This document shows positions 49,106-62,560 of a DNA stretch of 64,000 nucleotides, in pieces. Every line of letters begins with the position of its first letter. The stretch's first letter is position 1. The DNA is taken from positions 116,028,228 through 116,092,227 of the forward strand of contig NC_080680.1 of NCBI RefSeq assembly GCF_030445035.2, written 5' to 3'. A program made the translations under genes and the position numbers. Under the pieces are notes generated by a model. That model did no database searches and had not been told where the DNA came from. It worked only from the letters and a program-made list of their open reading frames with translations. Source of the stretch: Dasypus novemcinctus. Lineage: Eukaryota > Chordata > Mammalia > Cingulata > Dasypodidae.

Positions 49106-49696
49106 ATTCCTGAGGGCTCTGGAGACATCCAGACATTATACATAGGATTTACGGCTCAGTATTTTGGTGCCCTCTCAGTGGAATTTATGCTCCCCAGTGT
49201 GACAAAGTTGGACTCAATTGTGGTTTCCCTACACATGGCTCTTCTGCCCCTTATATTTGAACCATAGTTAGTACTAGAGTTGATAGCTTTATGTCCAAGA
49301 GACTTAAATCTTTGGGCTTTTCATGTGCCAGTTAGGCCCTGAATCTCAATAGATTTTCAACACCTATCTACAGTTCATTGGACTCACAAGGAAAAATGGG
49401 TGTAATGTGGAGGCATTTTTGGGACACTGGAATTGTCCTGAATGATGTTGCAGTGACAGATGCAGGCCATTGTATATCTTGTCATGACTTACAGGTTGTG
49501 CATGGGGGAGTTTCGACTCAAATGTAGACTGTACTCCACATGGTGGCAATGCTCCAGGGTTCATTGAATGTGGTGGGTATGCCACACTAGTGAAGGATGT
49601 TGTTGGTGTGGGAGGGATAGGGAGTGGGGTATATGGGAATCCCCTACTTTTTTTATGTATCATTTATATATCTAAGTATCTTTAAATTTTTTTTTT
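49106..49696 (+). mobile_element. Unnamed repeat family, copy R5, retroposed with target duplication
   Basis: AAAAGCAGAC occurs at 49096-49105 and again at 49697-49706, a 10-bp target duplication. Copy 1 has the unfilled site ('GGAGCAGACCTTGATCATG' near 21741). The insert starts at a point inside R2 (about 42298), so it is 5'-truncated, and lacks about 270 bp of R2. Confidence 0.75.
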
Positions 49697-49706
49697 AAAA
49701 GCAGAC

Positions 49707-51025
49707 CTTGATGATCATGAGCCCCCTATATGTTTGCCTTAATTGTTTCTGCTTACAATTGTTGTCCTGGAAACAGTTGGAGGGTTGTAGCTGTAGGTCA
49801 AGTTGATGTAGTGTGTACTGCATTAGAGACAACAGATATTGCTAAAATCCTGTATCCACCAGAATGACTTTGGAAATAGGCTTCGTGTCCTTTTTCTGTT
49901 CCTCATTTGAAATTTCTGAAAATAACACTATCCCACAGTGTTATCATGAGCTGTACTTCCCATAGACCTGGGCAAGCAGGACCCCTTTCCAGGGACCCAT
50001 ATTCCCTCCAGTGCCGGGGGGATTGGCCAAAACTGGCAAGTGATGCCAGGTGGGAGGATCCAGAAGTGGACTGGATCCCATGTGAGTCCTGGTCGCTTGA
50101 AATTAGGGTTGCCATATTTAACGAGTAAAAATATTGGATGTTTAGTTAAATTTGAATTATTTCTAATTGCCTATGTATATATACACTGACTTAGAAGAAA
50201 AACATCACATGAGAAATTCTTATATTAAAAATTATTTGTTGTTTATCTGAAACAAATTGTAAGTATCTATATTGTTTTCCTCTTTAATTAGAGCTCTCTA
50301 ATGATTTGGCTCTCTTGAACATTTCTTTATTTTGAAGAATTTATCAAATTTCTTGCAGTGTATTATATTTTCCATTTACATTGTAACAAAACTTATTTGA
50401 TTCTTTTTTCACTAAATATTCAATAACTAGAAACATAATCAACATTAGCCTTATGAGCTGATATACTGAACATTCATTTGCATAAAGTTAGCAACTCTAG
50501 GAACTTCTCTTCCTTTTCTTTGTTGGAGCATGTAATACCATCTATCCTAGTAAAACTGCTTTTCCAGTCTTCTGGGTTATATTGCATTTGCTGTTCAATG
50601 ACTCTTTTAAAAATTATCAACTTATAAAAAAGAACACTGTCATTTTTATTTCCTTTTTTGGTACTTTGTATGATGATTCCACTTATTACATTCTGCTGGA
50701 GGTGCATTATGTACATTTGTGTAACAGTATTGAATTCTCCTCAAATTCAAAACATAGTTATGGGATGTGCTATAATAATCATATAGTTCAATTTGCATTT
50801 CTGGCTTATTCATAAGTAATGTGGCATTTTGCTCACACATGGAAATTTTTGAGGTGGTCTTCCCAGTGTTGGGGCATGCCAATTTGGGTGTGAATCCAAG
50901 ACATGGTTGAATCAGTGTAGTATGTGTGTGAGAAGAAGAAAGAGCTTGAGTGAGCAAATATTAAAATGTTTGTGGTTCTAGCTCTTTGAGAGGCCAATGA
51001 GACCAACTGAAACTTATGGGCTCTG
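49707..51025. other. Flank of duplication copy 2, no gene seen
   Basis: Counterpart of 21757-22913. Small open frames on both strands, none with a domain. Confidence 0.55.
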
Positions 51026-51040
51026 AGATGCAAGGATTTT

Positions 51041-51414
51041 TTTTTTTTTTTAAAGATTTATTTTTATTTAATTCCCCTCCCCTCCCCCGGTTGTCTGTTT
51101 TCTGTGTCTTTTTGCTGCGTCTTGTTTCTTTGTCCGCTTCTGTTGTCGTCAGCGGCACGGGAAGTGTGGGCGGCGCCATTCCTCGGCAGGCTGCACTCTT
51201 CTTTCGCGCTGGGCGGCTCTCCCCATAGGGCGCACTCCTTGCGCGTGGGGCTCCCCTACGCGGGGGACACCCCTGGGTGGGGTGGCATTCCCTGCGCGCA
51301 TCAGCACTGCGCATGGGCCAGCTCCACACGGGTCAAGGAGGCCCGGGGTCTGAACCTCAGACCTCCCATGTGGTAGACGGACGCCCTAACCACTGGGCCA
51401 AAGTCCGTTTCCCT
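51041..51414 (-). mobile_element. DAS-type SINE, full length, minus strand, young
   Basis: Flanked by a perfect 15-bp target duplication AGATGCAAGGATTTT (51026-51040 and 51415-51429). The tail is a T-run, the body is GC- and CpG-rich ('TTGTCGTCAGCGGCACGGG'), and the reverse tRNA head ends 'GGGCCAAAGTCCGTTTCCCT'. CpG retention and the perfect duplication point to a recent insertion. Confidence 0.9.
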
Positions 51415-51429
51415 AGATGCAAGGATTTT

Positions 51430-53152
51430 ATGGTGAAAATAAAAATGATTAGCTGGTAATATATTAAAAACAAAGTATTATTTTCACCTAGTGTCACAGA
51501 TTACAGCCATATCTCTGTTAGATACAGTCAATTCTATTATAATTTCCATGTCGTGATCATTTTACATGGCAGCATTCCTAAATTTGCTCTTCTCCCAGTG
51601 TGAAAAGCTGAAAGTACTATAGTTTTTTTTGAGTTACTTTTAATTTATATTGTGTTAGCAACTTTTTCTAATTGCTTCTGAGGGATTTCATCCCAGAAGT
51701 ACTAGAAAGTTTCTGAATCCTATTCAATTCACATCATGAACTTTAAATTGCTTTTGGGATTAGAAGCATCCTCTAAGCAGCAAAGGCTTTAAGTTGCTTT
51801 GCTATTCCATTGGCTGATCTTTTAAAGGATGCCCTTCCAGGGAAAAGAAAGGGAAGACCCCTAACTCCCTTCTTTACTGAGAGCTGTTTCAATTTTGCCA
51901 CTAATAAAATGTTTTTTTATAATAACTGTAATAGCAATCAATAGTGGTGACTTGATTATAAAGAAAGTCAAGATGGGGATAGGTTTTTAGTTCTCTTACT
52001 GAAATAGAGATGGGATTTATAAGACTAACAATGAAAGTAGGATTTCTGTTTCTGGCATGTTAATATATAAATGCTCTATATACTAGAGAATTTGGGATAT
52101 AAACAATTATAGGAAATTTCTAATGCTTAAAAAAGTTCTGTGGCTTAGGCCTCATTCACAAGCAAATCTGAAATGTGTAGTGGGAGGAAGAACAGAAGAG
52201 CAGCTATTAGGGCAGAAGAGAGTGATTTCTTTGCTGGGAGAAAATAATTGTAATTTTTATTCCTGGTGGTAAAGGCAGAAAATTGCCTGTTCCTGAAATT
52301 CCTGTTTTTACATTTATGTGTGATTTTTCCATAGATTTAGACAAGCATTAGAGTTTTCCTGAGGCTGTTTTTTTACTTTATATGCATATTAGGCAGAATT
52401 TAGGGTCACCAAGAGTCACTTTCTAATTTGTAGTGTGAGACAAAAAAGAGTAATTTTCTTGAAAAATGTCTTCTTTTTTCTCTTGTGAATATTACTAATG
52501 ACTGCAATGATAATCATATGATATAGCAGGATATGTTTTCCCCCAAGTTAGCAATAACCTTCTTTTTCTAAAAGTGGATTTCTTCAGTTTGTTCTTGAGC
52601 CACTCAAGTCTTAAGAAACAAGGTAAATTGCCATTGAGGCAGGAGTTACCTCTGCCACTTTGGGGACCTATCCCACTTTGTTCACTGAAGAACAATGACT
52701 TTTGTTAAGGTAGGCATTATTCATGGAGACAGAATTAAGTTACAGGGTATATGGTGCTTAAAATTGTCACACCTCTGTTGATCAATAATATTTCATACAT
52801 TTTAGATTTGTTCTGGATTGTTTGGTAAGAATATATGGTGACAATGCATTCAGAGTAATTTCAAATTCACAGTGCAGTGAGAAATAATTGCAACCCAGTT
52901 GCCTGTGTTCTGAATCTATTGTCTAGCAATGACATATACTCTAAAGCTAAAGCCTCTTTCCAAAGGCTCTTTGAAAGTCTAACGGATCTTTACTTAGACG
53001 ATAGTCACATGCTTGTGTGCTCTCTGGGTATCCAGTTATAGGTCCACATTACCCATAAGGGCAGCCACTTTGGATGCCGATGTCTCTATCAGACACGCCT
53101 CTAACGGATTGAGACCTCTACAAAACTCCTATTGGTGAAAGAAAACTTTAAC
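51430..53152 (+). other. Upstream region of olfactory receptor gene 2
   Basis: Counterpart of 23331-25112. Identity with copy 1 rises sharply after about 52710. No separate gene seen. Confidence 0.55.
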
Positions 53153-54112
53153 ATGGAAAAGACTAATCAATCTGTGACAGAGTTTGTCCTGCTGGGGCTG
53201 TCTGGCTACCCAGAGCTTGAGGCCATTTACTTTGTGCTGGTCCTCTGCATGTACCTCGTGATCCTTCTGGGAAATGGAGTCATCATCATTGTAAGTGTCT
53301 ACGACTCCCACCTGCACACCCCCATGTACTTTTTCCTCAGTAACTTATCATTCTTGGACATTTGCTACACCAGCTCATCTATCCCCCTATTTCTGAGCAG
53401 CTTCTTAACTTCAAAGAAAACCATTTCCTTCTCTGGGTGTGGAGTGCAAATGTTTCTCTCCTTTGCTATGGGGGCCACAGAGTGTGTGCTTCTAAGCATG
53501 ATGGCGTTTGACCGCTATGTGGCCATCTGTAACCCTCTGAGGTACCCCATTATCATGAGCAAGGCTTCTTATGTGCCCATGGCTGCGGGGTCCTGGATTG
53601 CAGGGGGTGTCAATTCTGTGCTGCAAACCTCCCTTGCAATGCAACTTCCTTTTTGTGGGGATAATGTCATTAATCATTTCACCTGTGAAATCTTGGCAGT
53701 CTTAAAACTGGCCTGTGCTGATATCTCCATCAATGTTATTAGTATGATTGTGGCTAATATGATTTTTCTTGTGGTCCCTGTATTTTTCATTTTCGTTTCC
53801 TATGTTTTCATCCTCTCTACCATCCTGAGGATTCCTTCTGCAGAGGGAAGGCAGAAAGCTTTCTCCACCTGCTCAGCCCACCTGACAGTGGTGGTCATAT
53901 TCTACGGGAGCATCCTCTTCATGTACGCAAAGCCCAAGGCTAAAGACTCTTCTGGTGCAGACAAGGAAGAAGTCACTGACAAAATCATCTCTCTCTTTTA
54001 TGGAGTGGTGACCCCCATGCTCAATCCTCTCATCTACAGTTTGAGGAACAAAGATGTTAAAGCAGCTGTGAAGAATATGCTGTGTCAGAAAAGTTCCTCT
54101 GAAAGAAATTGA
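53153..54112 (+). CDS. OR13C-like: Olfactory receptor, OR13C type, copy 2
   Basis: An intact, single-exon, 319-residue odorant receptor with the same motifs and positions as copy 1: NQS at 5-7, GN at 40-41, LHTPMYFFL at 54-62, [10 protein letters not shown] at 117-126, [10 protein letters not shown] at 235-244, [12 protein letters not shown] at 288-299. It differs from copy 1 at residues 4, 64, 152-154, 157, 164, 202, 203, 208, 211, 214, 226, 231, 314, 315, 317 and 318. Thus 10 of 18 changes fall in TM4/EL2 (152-164) and TM5 (202-214), regions that line or border the odorant pocket. The reading frame extends seven codons upstream to another ATG at 53132, but I start at 53153 because that ATG is common to both copies and has A at -3 and G at +4. 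Role and location as for copy 1. Ligand unknown. Confidence 0.95.
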   Translation: MEKTNQSVTEFVLLGLSGYPELEAIYFVLVLCMYLVILLGNGVIIIVSVYDSHLHTPMYFFLSNLSFLDICYTSSSIPLFLSSFLTSKKTISFSGCGVQMFLSFAMGATECVLLSMMAFDRYVAICNPLRYPIIMSKASYVPMAAGSWIAGGVNSVLQTSLAMQLPFCGDNVINHFTCEILAVLKLACADISINVISMIVANMIFLVVPVFFIFVSYVFILSTILRIPSAEGRQKAFSTCSAHLTVVVIFYGSILFMYAKPKAKDSSGADKEEVTDKIISLFYGVVTPMLNPLIYSLRNKDVKAAVKNMLCQKSSSERN

Positions 54113-57100
54113 ATGCTCTTTTATTTTCTTAATTTTTTACTCTGATTCAGGGCTAGGTTTTGCCTGGGTTTTTCAAATGAAATCTATGTATTGGTGACAA
54201 TGTTAATTTTTAATTCTTTTTTTGTTCATGGTTTAAAATGTGTTAGTAAGTTGAGGACCTATCTTATCTCTTCATGTCTGGATTAAGAAGAAGGACAGAA
54301 TATTGTGACTAAGAGGATTCTCTTTCAAACTATTCACCTTCTACAGGTATCAGAATTTAGGTTATCTGTGGAATGAAGAATTTTGTAATCTCATATAAAT
54401 GATAGCATCGTTTTAACCTATCCTCTATGCTCATCATTTTTCTAGTCTGATGGCATTTTTTGAATGTCAAGGTAAAAGCTCCTCACTAAGGATCAGAATG
54501 CTAAACATATATGAAGTGATATATTAGGTAATTCATATTGGGGTCATCTTCGATCAGAGGGGAAAGGGCAAATTTCTTAGGATATTAGTACCTGATCTGT
54601 GTATATGTCATAATGTGATAAAAGGTTGAAAAATTCATTTGTTTTTCTTAGGACTGATCTGTTTTTGCCTGCAAACTGGCAAATGTTTCAGAAATATCTG
54701 AGGTAATGTAAGGCTTTTTCGGGAATGTGCCTGACAGGGAATTTGGTCTATCTTGGTTTTCAATAGTGAAGCAATGACATGTTTTGGTGCAAACCAATGT
54801 AACTGTTACATGAGTAAAAAAAGACTTAGTTTCTGAAGCACTTGGTTGCATAATTCTCTAATGATTGACATCAATAAAGTAAACAACATGAAAACAGATA
54901 CCAAAACATGGTCAAAGAGCACACAATCATGTGGAATACAGATTGATGTACACATTGAGTACACACATACTAAAGAATTCTCATTTCCATCTTTTCTTTC
55001 TCCTCTGTTTTCTGTTGTGGATGCTGTGTATGCATTCTTTGTATGCTGAGCTTTCGTTGGGCTGAGCAAAGTAGCTGGTGGGCTTGGAGTAGTATAGTGG
55101 GCTAAGGTGATATTCATGTGAAAGGGCTTGGACCATCTCCAAGAAATAACTAATAGGACAGCAAGAAAGAAGAGGTAGTGGAGTAAGGAAGAAAGCCAGT
55201 GCATATGAAAGGAGGAATCTCAGTAAGGGAAAAGGCTACTTTTGCTTGGCTCAACTGGGAAGAATTGCTCTCTTGGTGGTCTCACGAGAATTTTTCAGAC
55301 AGAGAAAACAGCATGTGACAAGATATGGAATATCCTCAAGTGTTTAGAATGTTTGGAAGATGGGTTTTTTGTTGGTATAGTGATAGGGAAAAAGACCGGA
55401 AAGCCAGCTTGGGGCAAATTATGGGGGCTTCAGATACTAAGATAAGAGCTCAATACTTTCTAGGTTTGAGGTGATTGCTCATTGTTCCCTGATGCAGAGG
55501 AGGGTTCACTAGTGTTACACAAGGATGAGCAAATTCCAAGGCAGATCTCTGATATCCCAGGAAAGTGGGTCTCCATTAGCCTATTTTACGTGCATTAGGT
55601 TTCCATAGAATATTTTATTTGAATGAAAGTATTTTGTTGCTAAGGAAAACTTTAAAACCACTGCTGTGGGCAATAGAATCCATGTAAGAGTTATAAGAAA
55701 GAGACTGATGAAATTGTATTGGTGTTTTTGAAGTATCACACTAAGAAGGATAGAGTGGTAAACCTCTTGCAGATAAAGTCCCAGGGCCATTTCATATTTC
55801 TTGGTTGACCCCTAGCACTTCATATTGTCTTATTCCTACAAGCCTTAATGTACTCAGTACCCACCCAATTTCACGGAGTTTCTATTTCCTTTCTGAGTGG
55901 TTATGGAATAGGCTTGGGTTTCTCAAATAACTTTCCTGACCTTTTTGGTAAAAAAATTTTGCTCTACCTAAATGAATCAGAAAGAAAATAGCAAAGTATT
56001 ATAAATGGGAACATTTTACAGGTTTAAGAAATCTTTCACACTTTACCAGAGTTGTTGCTAATGTACTGATATTGACTAAATAAGTTCAACTCTGAATTTT
56101 GTAGTCCTTTTCCTTAATGGACAACCTTCCTAGCACCTAAGGCTTAGGATAAAGTGCCTCTAATCAGGCAGTAATGTCGGTGATATTGTTTAAAATTTTC
56201 CTGTGATACAGGGACCAATTTTGCCTCCTGAATACTAGTTTCTTCCTTTTTTCTTTCCTTATGTTTCTGTCTCTTTTTCTAAACTTGGGTTTAAAATTCA
56301 CCAAATATGTAAACTACAGAAAAGTCTTTGATGCTTCCTATATATATTTCATTTCACTGATTAATTCCTACACTCCATAGTATTTTCCCCTCAGCCGTTC
56401 AGTATTCACTTTACTCCACATATTTTCATATTCGCTTACAGATATTAGTGTTTGTCTACATAAAGAGAGATCTGTAAGGAGATCTGGATTCAAGTAGTAT
56501 GGCCTTGGTGAATCTTCAGGTTTATTTGTTGTTTTATTCTCAGTTTCATTATTATTAAAATCCAATTTGGCCAATGTAAGATGATTATTAATGAAACCTA
56601 TATGTTAAAGTGTTTAAAAACTTAAAGTACTAGAAAAATGGGAAAGATAATTGAATTATATTTTTGTTCATTGGTTTATAATTTTCTCAAGAATAAGGGC
56701 TAGAACCTTGAATTCTTTGTGTCCCACTAAGGCCTAGAAATATTCTCTAAGTTCTGGAATTGCTTTTGAGTCTATGGTAGGGCTCAGTAAGTACAATGCT
56801 TAATGTTTGTTTGCTTAATTTATTGACAATTGGCTGATTTGACTGATTATAGGATATATCAGTGAAGAGATGCATTATGCTAAAGTGAATAACAAGATAA
56901 AATGATTGAAAATAAAGCCATTGGTACAAATACTTCTATTGAGAAAATGAAAGATAGATTCCTGTTAAATAGAAAAAGAGATTTAATCTTACTGTCAAGT
57001 ATAATTTTATTGATGTATTATTTGGAACCACTTGCAATACCTTTCAGATGGAGGAAAACATTCAGAAGTGATTTTTCAAGACATATTTTTTTAATACAAA

Positions 57101-58640
57101 GATCCCAAACTCCAGAGTATGGAAGATCAATGCATTGTGCTAAGGAATGGAAATGTAAAGGGAAATACATTTTTTACCCTTTGCCCATCCAATGGCAGAA
57201 ATGGGGTAAATTGAAATAAGGAATGATACATTGTGATGAGACCTATTACAAAACTAAAAACAGTAAAATCACAGCGCAACATCTTCCAGGAGTAGTTCAT
57301 TAGCTCTTTACCTGGATTTGAAGGAAAAGTAGGATTTTTTCAAGTGGAAAAGTGGGCAAAAGATATTCTAGATATCTAGAAAAGATATTCTAGATAAAGG
57401 AACAACATGTTGAAAGGATGAATTGGAACAAGGCTTTAGGTGCTCTATTTAATAAGAGAGCAGCGAGGATGTATTTTAACCAGGAGAAAATATCTTGTTT
57501 TTATTAGATCTTCCCAATAGAAATAACCTGAATTGAGAATTAAAGTTTCCTTCCACCCCCACACAATTAAATCCCTCAATGTCCTGCTTGGTTTCATGAT
57601 TGTCATTCTTAAAAGAAAATCATACTTCCATGACTTTCCCTTAATATTATTTGGAAAAAAGCTCCACAGAATAATGTAATGTCCAAGGGAGGGTTCTTTT
57701 GCCTGGTCCTATTCATAGCCATGCTACTCTTGAGTTTAAGAGAGTCAGGCTTGGACCATGGCTAAGGAATAATTAGCTCCTTTTTCTTCATTTTGCAGAG
57801 AGACACTTCTAATATCATCATAAATTTGCATAGTTAGAATGCTTTTATATATTCACATATATTCCTGCCCTTATTATAGAAAACGATAGCTTCAAAAGAA
57901 GTATTTCTAGGTTGGCCAGTTCCTTCTAAATCCATCTGCAACCCCTGCCTAACGAGTTGCCGTATGTACTAGATGAGAATGCACCACTCATCTATGGACA
58001 GGTATTTGAAAATAAGCCAGACATAGGTTCATGGGTTTCAAGTTTCTACATGGGACACACATAATAAAGAAAGGCTTCTTAGTCTTCTAAAAATGGATCT
58101 TAACTTTAAATGTTAAGGGCCCTGAGCTGGATGGGATATTGCTGGCCTTTGGCCAGTGAAATATTCCAGCAATACTAGGATAAGAATGTGTTATTTTAAA
58201 TTGTATTGATGACATATACTATGGAAACTATAGTATATAGCAAGTGGTTTTGGTATAGTTAGGTTATATTCTGTAATCTTGCTAAATATTTGGGTGGCTT
58301 TGTATCCTGATTTGCCTGGGATAGCCCAAATTTATGCCTGTTGTCCCAGTATAATTATATTTTCACTCTATCTCACTTCAAAAAATAAAAAATATACAAA
58401 AGGCAGCTTAACAAATTACAGAAGCATTATGTTAAAAAAAATCCTGTCCTAGCACATTTATCTTATCTAATCCTAAAAACAAACTCAATGGTTTCTCTAG
58501 TGTTCCCAAAGGATTAATAAATAAGCAAGATTGGTTAAATGACATGACCAAGCTCCCCTTATTAATGAAGAAAGTGAAAAAAATGCCTGATCACGTTCAC
58601 ATTTCATAACATGAAATCCCATATTCTTTTTTGGATTTTT
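54113..58640. other. Downstream of receptor gene 2, no gene seen
   Basis: 54113-54800 aligns weakly with copy 1 downstream sequence and 54830-55420 with 46010-46930. Beyond that the DNA is AT-rich with scattered short open frames lacking domains. No recognised transposon from about 55420 to 58640, which is notable in so repeat-dense a window. Confidence 0.5.
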
Positions 58641-60548
58641 AGCAGTGGTATAATACCCTCTTTTCCTTTGCTATAAAATATTACAATATTGTTAACTACA
58701 GTCTATAAATTATATTATATATTCCCACGTATCACCATAATCTTAACACCTTGTGATGAAGGAACATTCTTGTATTTGTGTTATTAACTGCAATCTTCAT
58801 CTACCACCAAAATCACTATGTTACACAGTCCCTAGATTATCCTCTAGCTGTCTTTCAATTAACATTAACCTTTTTCTAGACTACCTTTTTCAGCCACAAA
58901 TTGCATTTAAAATTAGCAATGTTAGTTATACTCACTATAATGTGCTACCATTAACTCTATTTCCACATATTTATAATCAACTTATTAAACACTCTACATA
59001 CATTCAGCATCAGCTTCCACTTCTCAATCAACGTTCTGTCTCCTGCTAACCTGTACTCTATAGTTTAACTCCACAAGTTTATTTTTGTGTCTGGCTTATT
59101 TCACTCAACATAATATCCTCTAGGCTCATCCATATAGTCATATGTGTCTCAAGTTCATTTCTTCTTGTAGCTGAACAGTATTCCATTTATCTTATTTAAT
59201 CCTTATACCACATTTTGTTTATCCTTTCTTTGGGTGTCTGGCACTTGGGTTGTTTTCATCTCTTAGCAATTGTGAATAATGCTCCTGTGAACATCAGTGT
59301 GCAAATATCTGTTCATCTTCTTGCTTTCAGTTCTTCTAAGTGTATTCTTGGAAGTGGGATTGCCAGATCATATGGCAGGTCTATATTTATCTTCCTGAGG
59401 AAACCCCCAACAGTCTTCCACAGGAACTGCACCATTTAACACTCCCACCAACAGTGAAGGAGTGTTCCTATTTTTCCACATTCTCTTCAGCTCTTGTAGT
59501 TTTCTGTTGTTTTTTGTTTGTTTGTTTTTAAATAATGGCCAGTCTGTAAGGCATGAAGTGATATCTCATTGTAGTTTTTATTTGCATTTCCTTATTAGCT
59601 AGCGATGTTGAGCATCTTTTCATGTGCTTCTTGACCATTTATTTGTACTTCCTCTTTGGAAAAATTTCTGTTCAACTATCTTCTGCCCATTTTCAAATTG
59701 GATTGCATGTTTTTTCATCTTTTTTTTTTTGTCTTTATTTAATTTTTTTAATGTAACATTAAAAAAATGAGATCCCCACATTCTCCCCACCCCCCCCTTT
59801 TTTAATCATTGAGTTATGTGATCTCATTATAAAATATGAAAATCAAACTCTTCTTGTATTTGTGGTTTCTGAAAATATTCTCCCATTGAGTTGGATACAT
59901 TTTCACCTTCTTAACAATGTCATTTGAAGTGCAAAAATGTTTAATTTTGAGAAGATGACATTTACATTTTTTTTCTTTCATTGTTTGTACTTTGGGTGTA
60001 AGGATTAAGAAAACACCACCTATCATGAGATTTGAAGATGTTTCCCTACATTTTCTTCTAGAAGTTTTATGGTTGTAGCTTTTTTATTTAGGACCTTGAT
60101 CAATTTTGAGTTAATTTTTGTATAAGGTGTGGGATAGGGGTCCTTTTCCTTTCTTTTAGATATGGATATCCATGTCTTCCAGCAATTACTTGAATATACT
60201 GTTTTCTGACCCAGCTGGGTTGTTTGTCAGCCTTGTCAAAAATCACTTGACTATAGATTTGTGGGTCTATTTCTAGTGCTTGATTCAATTCCATTTGCCA
60301 ATCTGTCTATTGTTATGTCAGTACCATGCTGGCTTTTTTTTTTTTTTTAAATCACTATAGCTAAATAATATCTTTAAAGTCAGGAAATGAGAGTCCTCCA
60401 ACTTCGTTCTTCTTTTTTAAAGCTATTTTTACCTATTCTTGGGCACTTACTCTTCCAAATACTTTGATAACTGCCTTTACCAGTTCTGCAAAAAAGGCTG
60501 TTGGAATTTATTTAGGATTGTATTGAATTTGTAAATCAGTTTAGGTAT
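58640..60548 (-). mobile_element. LINE-1 C, 3' UTR and ORF2 end, minus strand
   Basis: Reverse complement matches the L1-B 3' part (for example 58840-59000 mirrors 9000-9240, and 59215-59440 mirrors 8600-8840). Interrupted at 60549 by an ERVL-type LTR. Confidence 0.8.
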
Positions 60549-61000
60549 GTATTAGTCAGGGTTCTCTAGGGAAACAGAATCAACAGGAGATATCTGTAAA
60601 TAGGATATGATTTTATGAGTCTCTCATATGACTATGGGGATGCACAAGTCCAGGTTCCACAGGCAGGCTGCAAACCAGGGCTCTGATGAAAGTCCAGTGG
60701 AGGTCCTTGATGAGTTTCTGGGAGAAACTGGCTGTCCAAAGACCAATTGGGAAATTATCTCTGAATGCGGAAATCACTTCCCCTTTTAAGGCCTTCAACC
60801 GACTGGATAAACAAGTGTCACTCACTACTGATGGTAATCTCCCTGGTTGATTGTAGATGTAATCAGCCATCTATGCAGTAAACTCACTGATTACTAAAGT
60901 CCATAAATATTCTTGTATTACAGTTAGCCCAATGTTTGCTTGACCAAACAACTGGGCACAATCACTTGGCTGAGTTGACACATTAGCCTAACCATCACAA
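60549..61000 (-). mobile_element. ERVL-type solo LTR (MLT2-like) inside LINE-1 C
   Basis: TGTATTAGTCAGGGTTCTCTAGG at the left and 'GACACATTAGCCTAACCATCACA' at the right, the antisense form of the copy at 30107-30562. L1 sequence continues across it: 'CAGTTTAGGTA' and 'TAGAATTGACATC'. Confidence 0.8.
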
Positions 61001-62345
61001 TGTAGAATTGACATCTTAATGATATTTCGTCTTCCAATCTGTAAAATGGAATGCCTTCATTTATTTAGGTCTCTTTGGCTTCTTTTAGTAATGTTTTGTA
61101 GTTTTCTGAATACAGGTCTTTTATGGCCTTGTTTAAATTTCTTCCTAAATATTTGATTCTTTCAGTTTTTATTATAAATGGAATTTTTCTTTTGACTTCC
61201 ACCTCAGTTTGCTCTTTAGTTGTATATAGAAACACAATTGATTTTTGCATATTAATCTTGCATCCAGAAACTTTGCTCATGTTGTCTACTAGTTCTGGTA
61301 GCTTTGTTGCAGGTTTTTCAGAATTTTCTAGTTATAGGATCATATCATCAGCAAATAGTGAAAGTTTTACTTTTTACTTTCCTGTTTGAGTGTTTTTAAA
61401 TTACTTTTCTTGCCTAATTCCTCTAGCTAGAACTTCTAGCACAATGTTGAATAGCACTGAAGAGAGTGGACTTCCTTATCTGGTTCCAGGCTCAGCAGGA
61501 AAGTTTTCAGTCTTTCACCATTGAGTACAATATTAGCTGTGGATTTTTCACTTATGCACTTCATTATATTGAGAAAGTTTCCTTCTATTCTTATCCTTTG
61601 GAGTGTTTTTATCAAGAAAGGATGCTTTTTGTCAAAGGTCTATTCTGCATTGATTGTGATGATTATGTGATTTATCTTTTTTGATTTGTTAATGTGGTGT
61701 ATCACACTGATTGATTTTCTAGTGTTGAACTACCCTTGCATACCTGGGATAAAAGCCACTTGATTGTGGTGTATAATTCTTTTAATGTGCTTTTGGATTC
61801 TGTTTGCAAGGATTTTGTTGAGGATTTTTGCATCTATATTCATTAAAGAAATGGGTCTATAATTTTCTTTTTTTTGATAATATCTTCATTTAGCTTTGGT
61901 ATTAGGGTGATGTGGACTTCATAGAATGTTTGACAGATAAAGAATTCTTGGCTAACAGTTTTTATCTTTCAGTCCCTTAAATATGTCATATTTCTGCCTT
62001 CTCACTTCCATAGTTTCTGATGAGAGATCGGCATTTAATCTTATTGAGGTTCTCTTGTAAGTAACATCTTCCTGCTTTTAGAATCCTCTCATTTTCTCTG
62101 GCGATTGACAATCTGAATAGTAGATGTCTTGGAGTAGGTCTAATCAGATTTATTTATTTTTGGTTGCATTATCTTTCTTGAATATTGATACTCATATCTT
62201 TCGTAAGTGTTGGGAAATTTTTGGTCATCGTTGCCTCAAATATTCTTTCTGCCTTTTTTCTGTTTTCTTCTCATTTTTTTTTTGTTCTTCTGTCTTTTCA
62301 AGTTCAGATGCTCTGTTTTACCTCACTAATTTTGTTCCCTGCCTA
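61001..62345 (-). mobile_element. LINE-1 C, ORF2 then ORF1-side sequence, minus strand
   Basis: The reverse complement of 61065-61280 reads 'VSGCKINMQKS', the L1 reverse-transcriptase motif. Around 61925 the sequence jumps to the ORF1-side block also seen at 6330-6835, so the central ORF2 region is deleted. Confidence 0.75.
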
Positions 62346-62379
62346 TTCAAATCTGCTGTTATATGTCTCTAATGTGTTT

Positions 62380-62560
62380 CTTAAACAAATATTGATACAT
62401 ATTAATAAAGCATGTAATCATCCAAATTGTACAATCAATGGTTTTTTGTATAATCACACAGTTGTGCATTCATCACTTCAATCATTATTAGAGCATTTTC
62501 ATTATTTCAATAATAATATAATAAACAAAAAACAGATAAGTAAACAAGAAAATTCTTTAT
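62380..62560 (-). mobile_element. L1-type 3' end, minus strand
   Basis: Close match to 3607-3775, the 3' end of the zinc-finger retrocopy. It interrupts LINE-1 C. Confidence 0.6.

Larger units (their letters stand above)
47484..54800 (+). repeat. Duplicated olfactory-receptor segment, copy 2
   Basis: Aligns in order with 12797-26790. It lacks the provirus, the ERVL-type LTR and about 19 kb that follow the receptor gene in copy 1. It has its own insertions: sequence at about 47620-48290, a retroposon at 49106-49696 and a SINE at 51041-51414. Confidence 0.8.
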
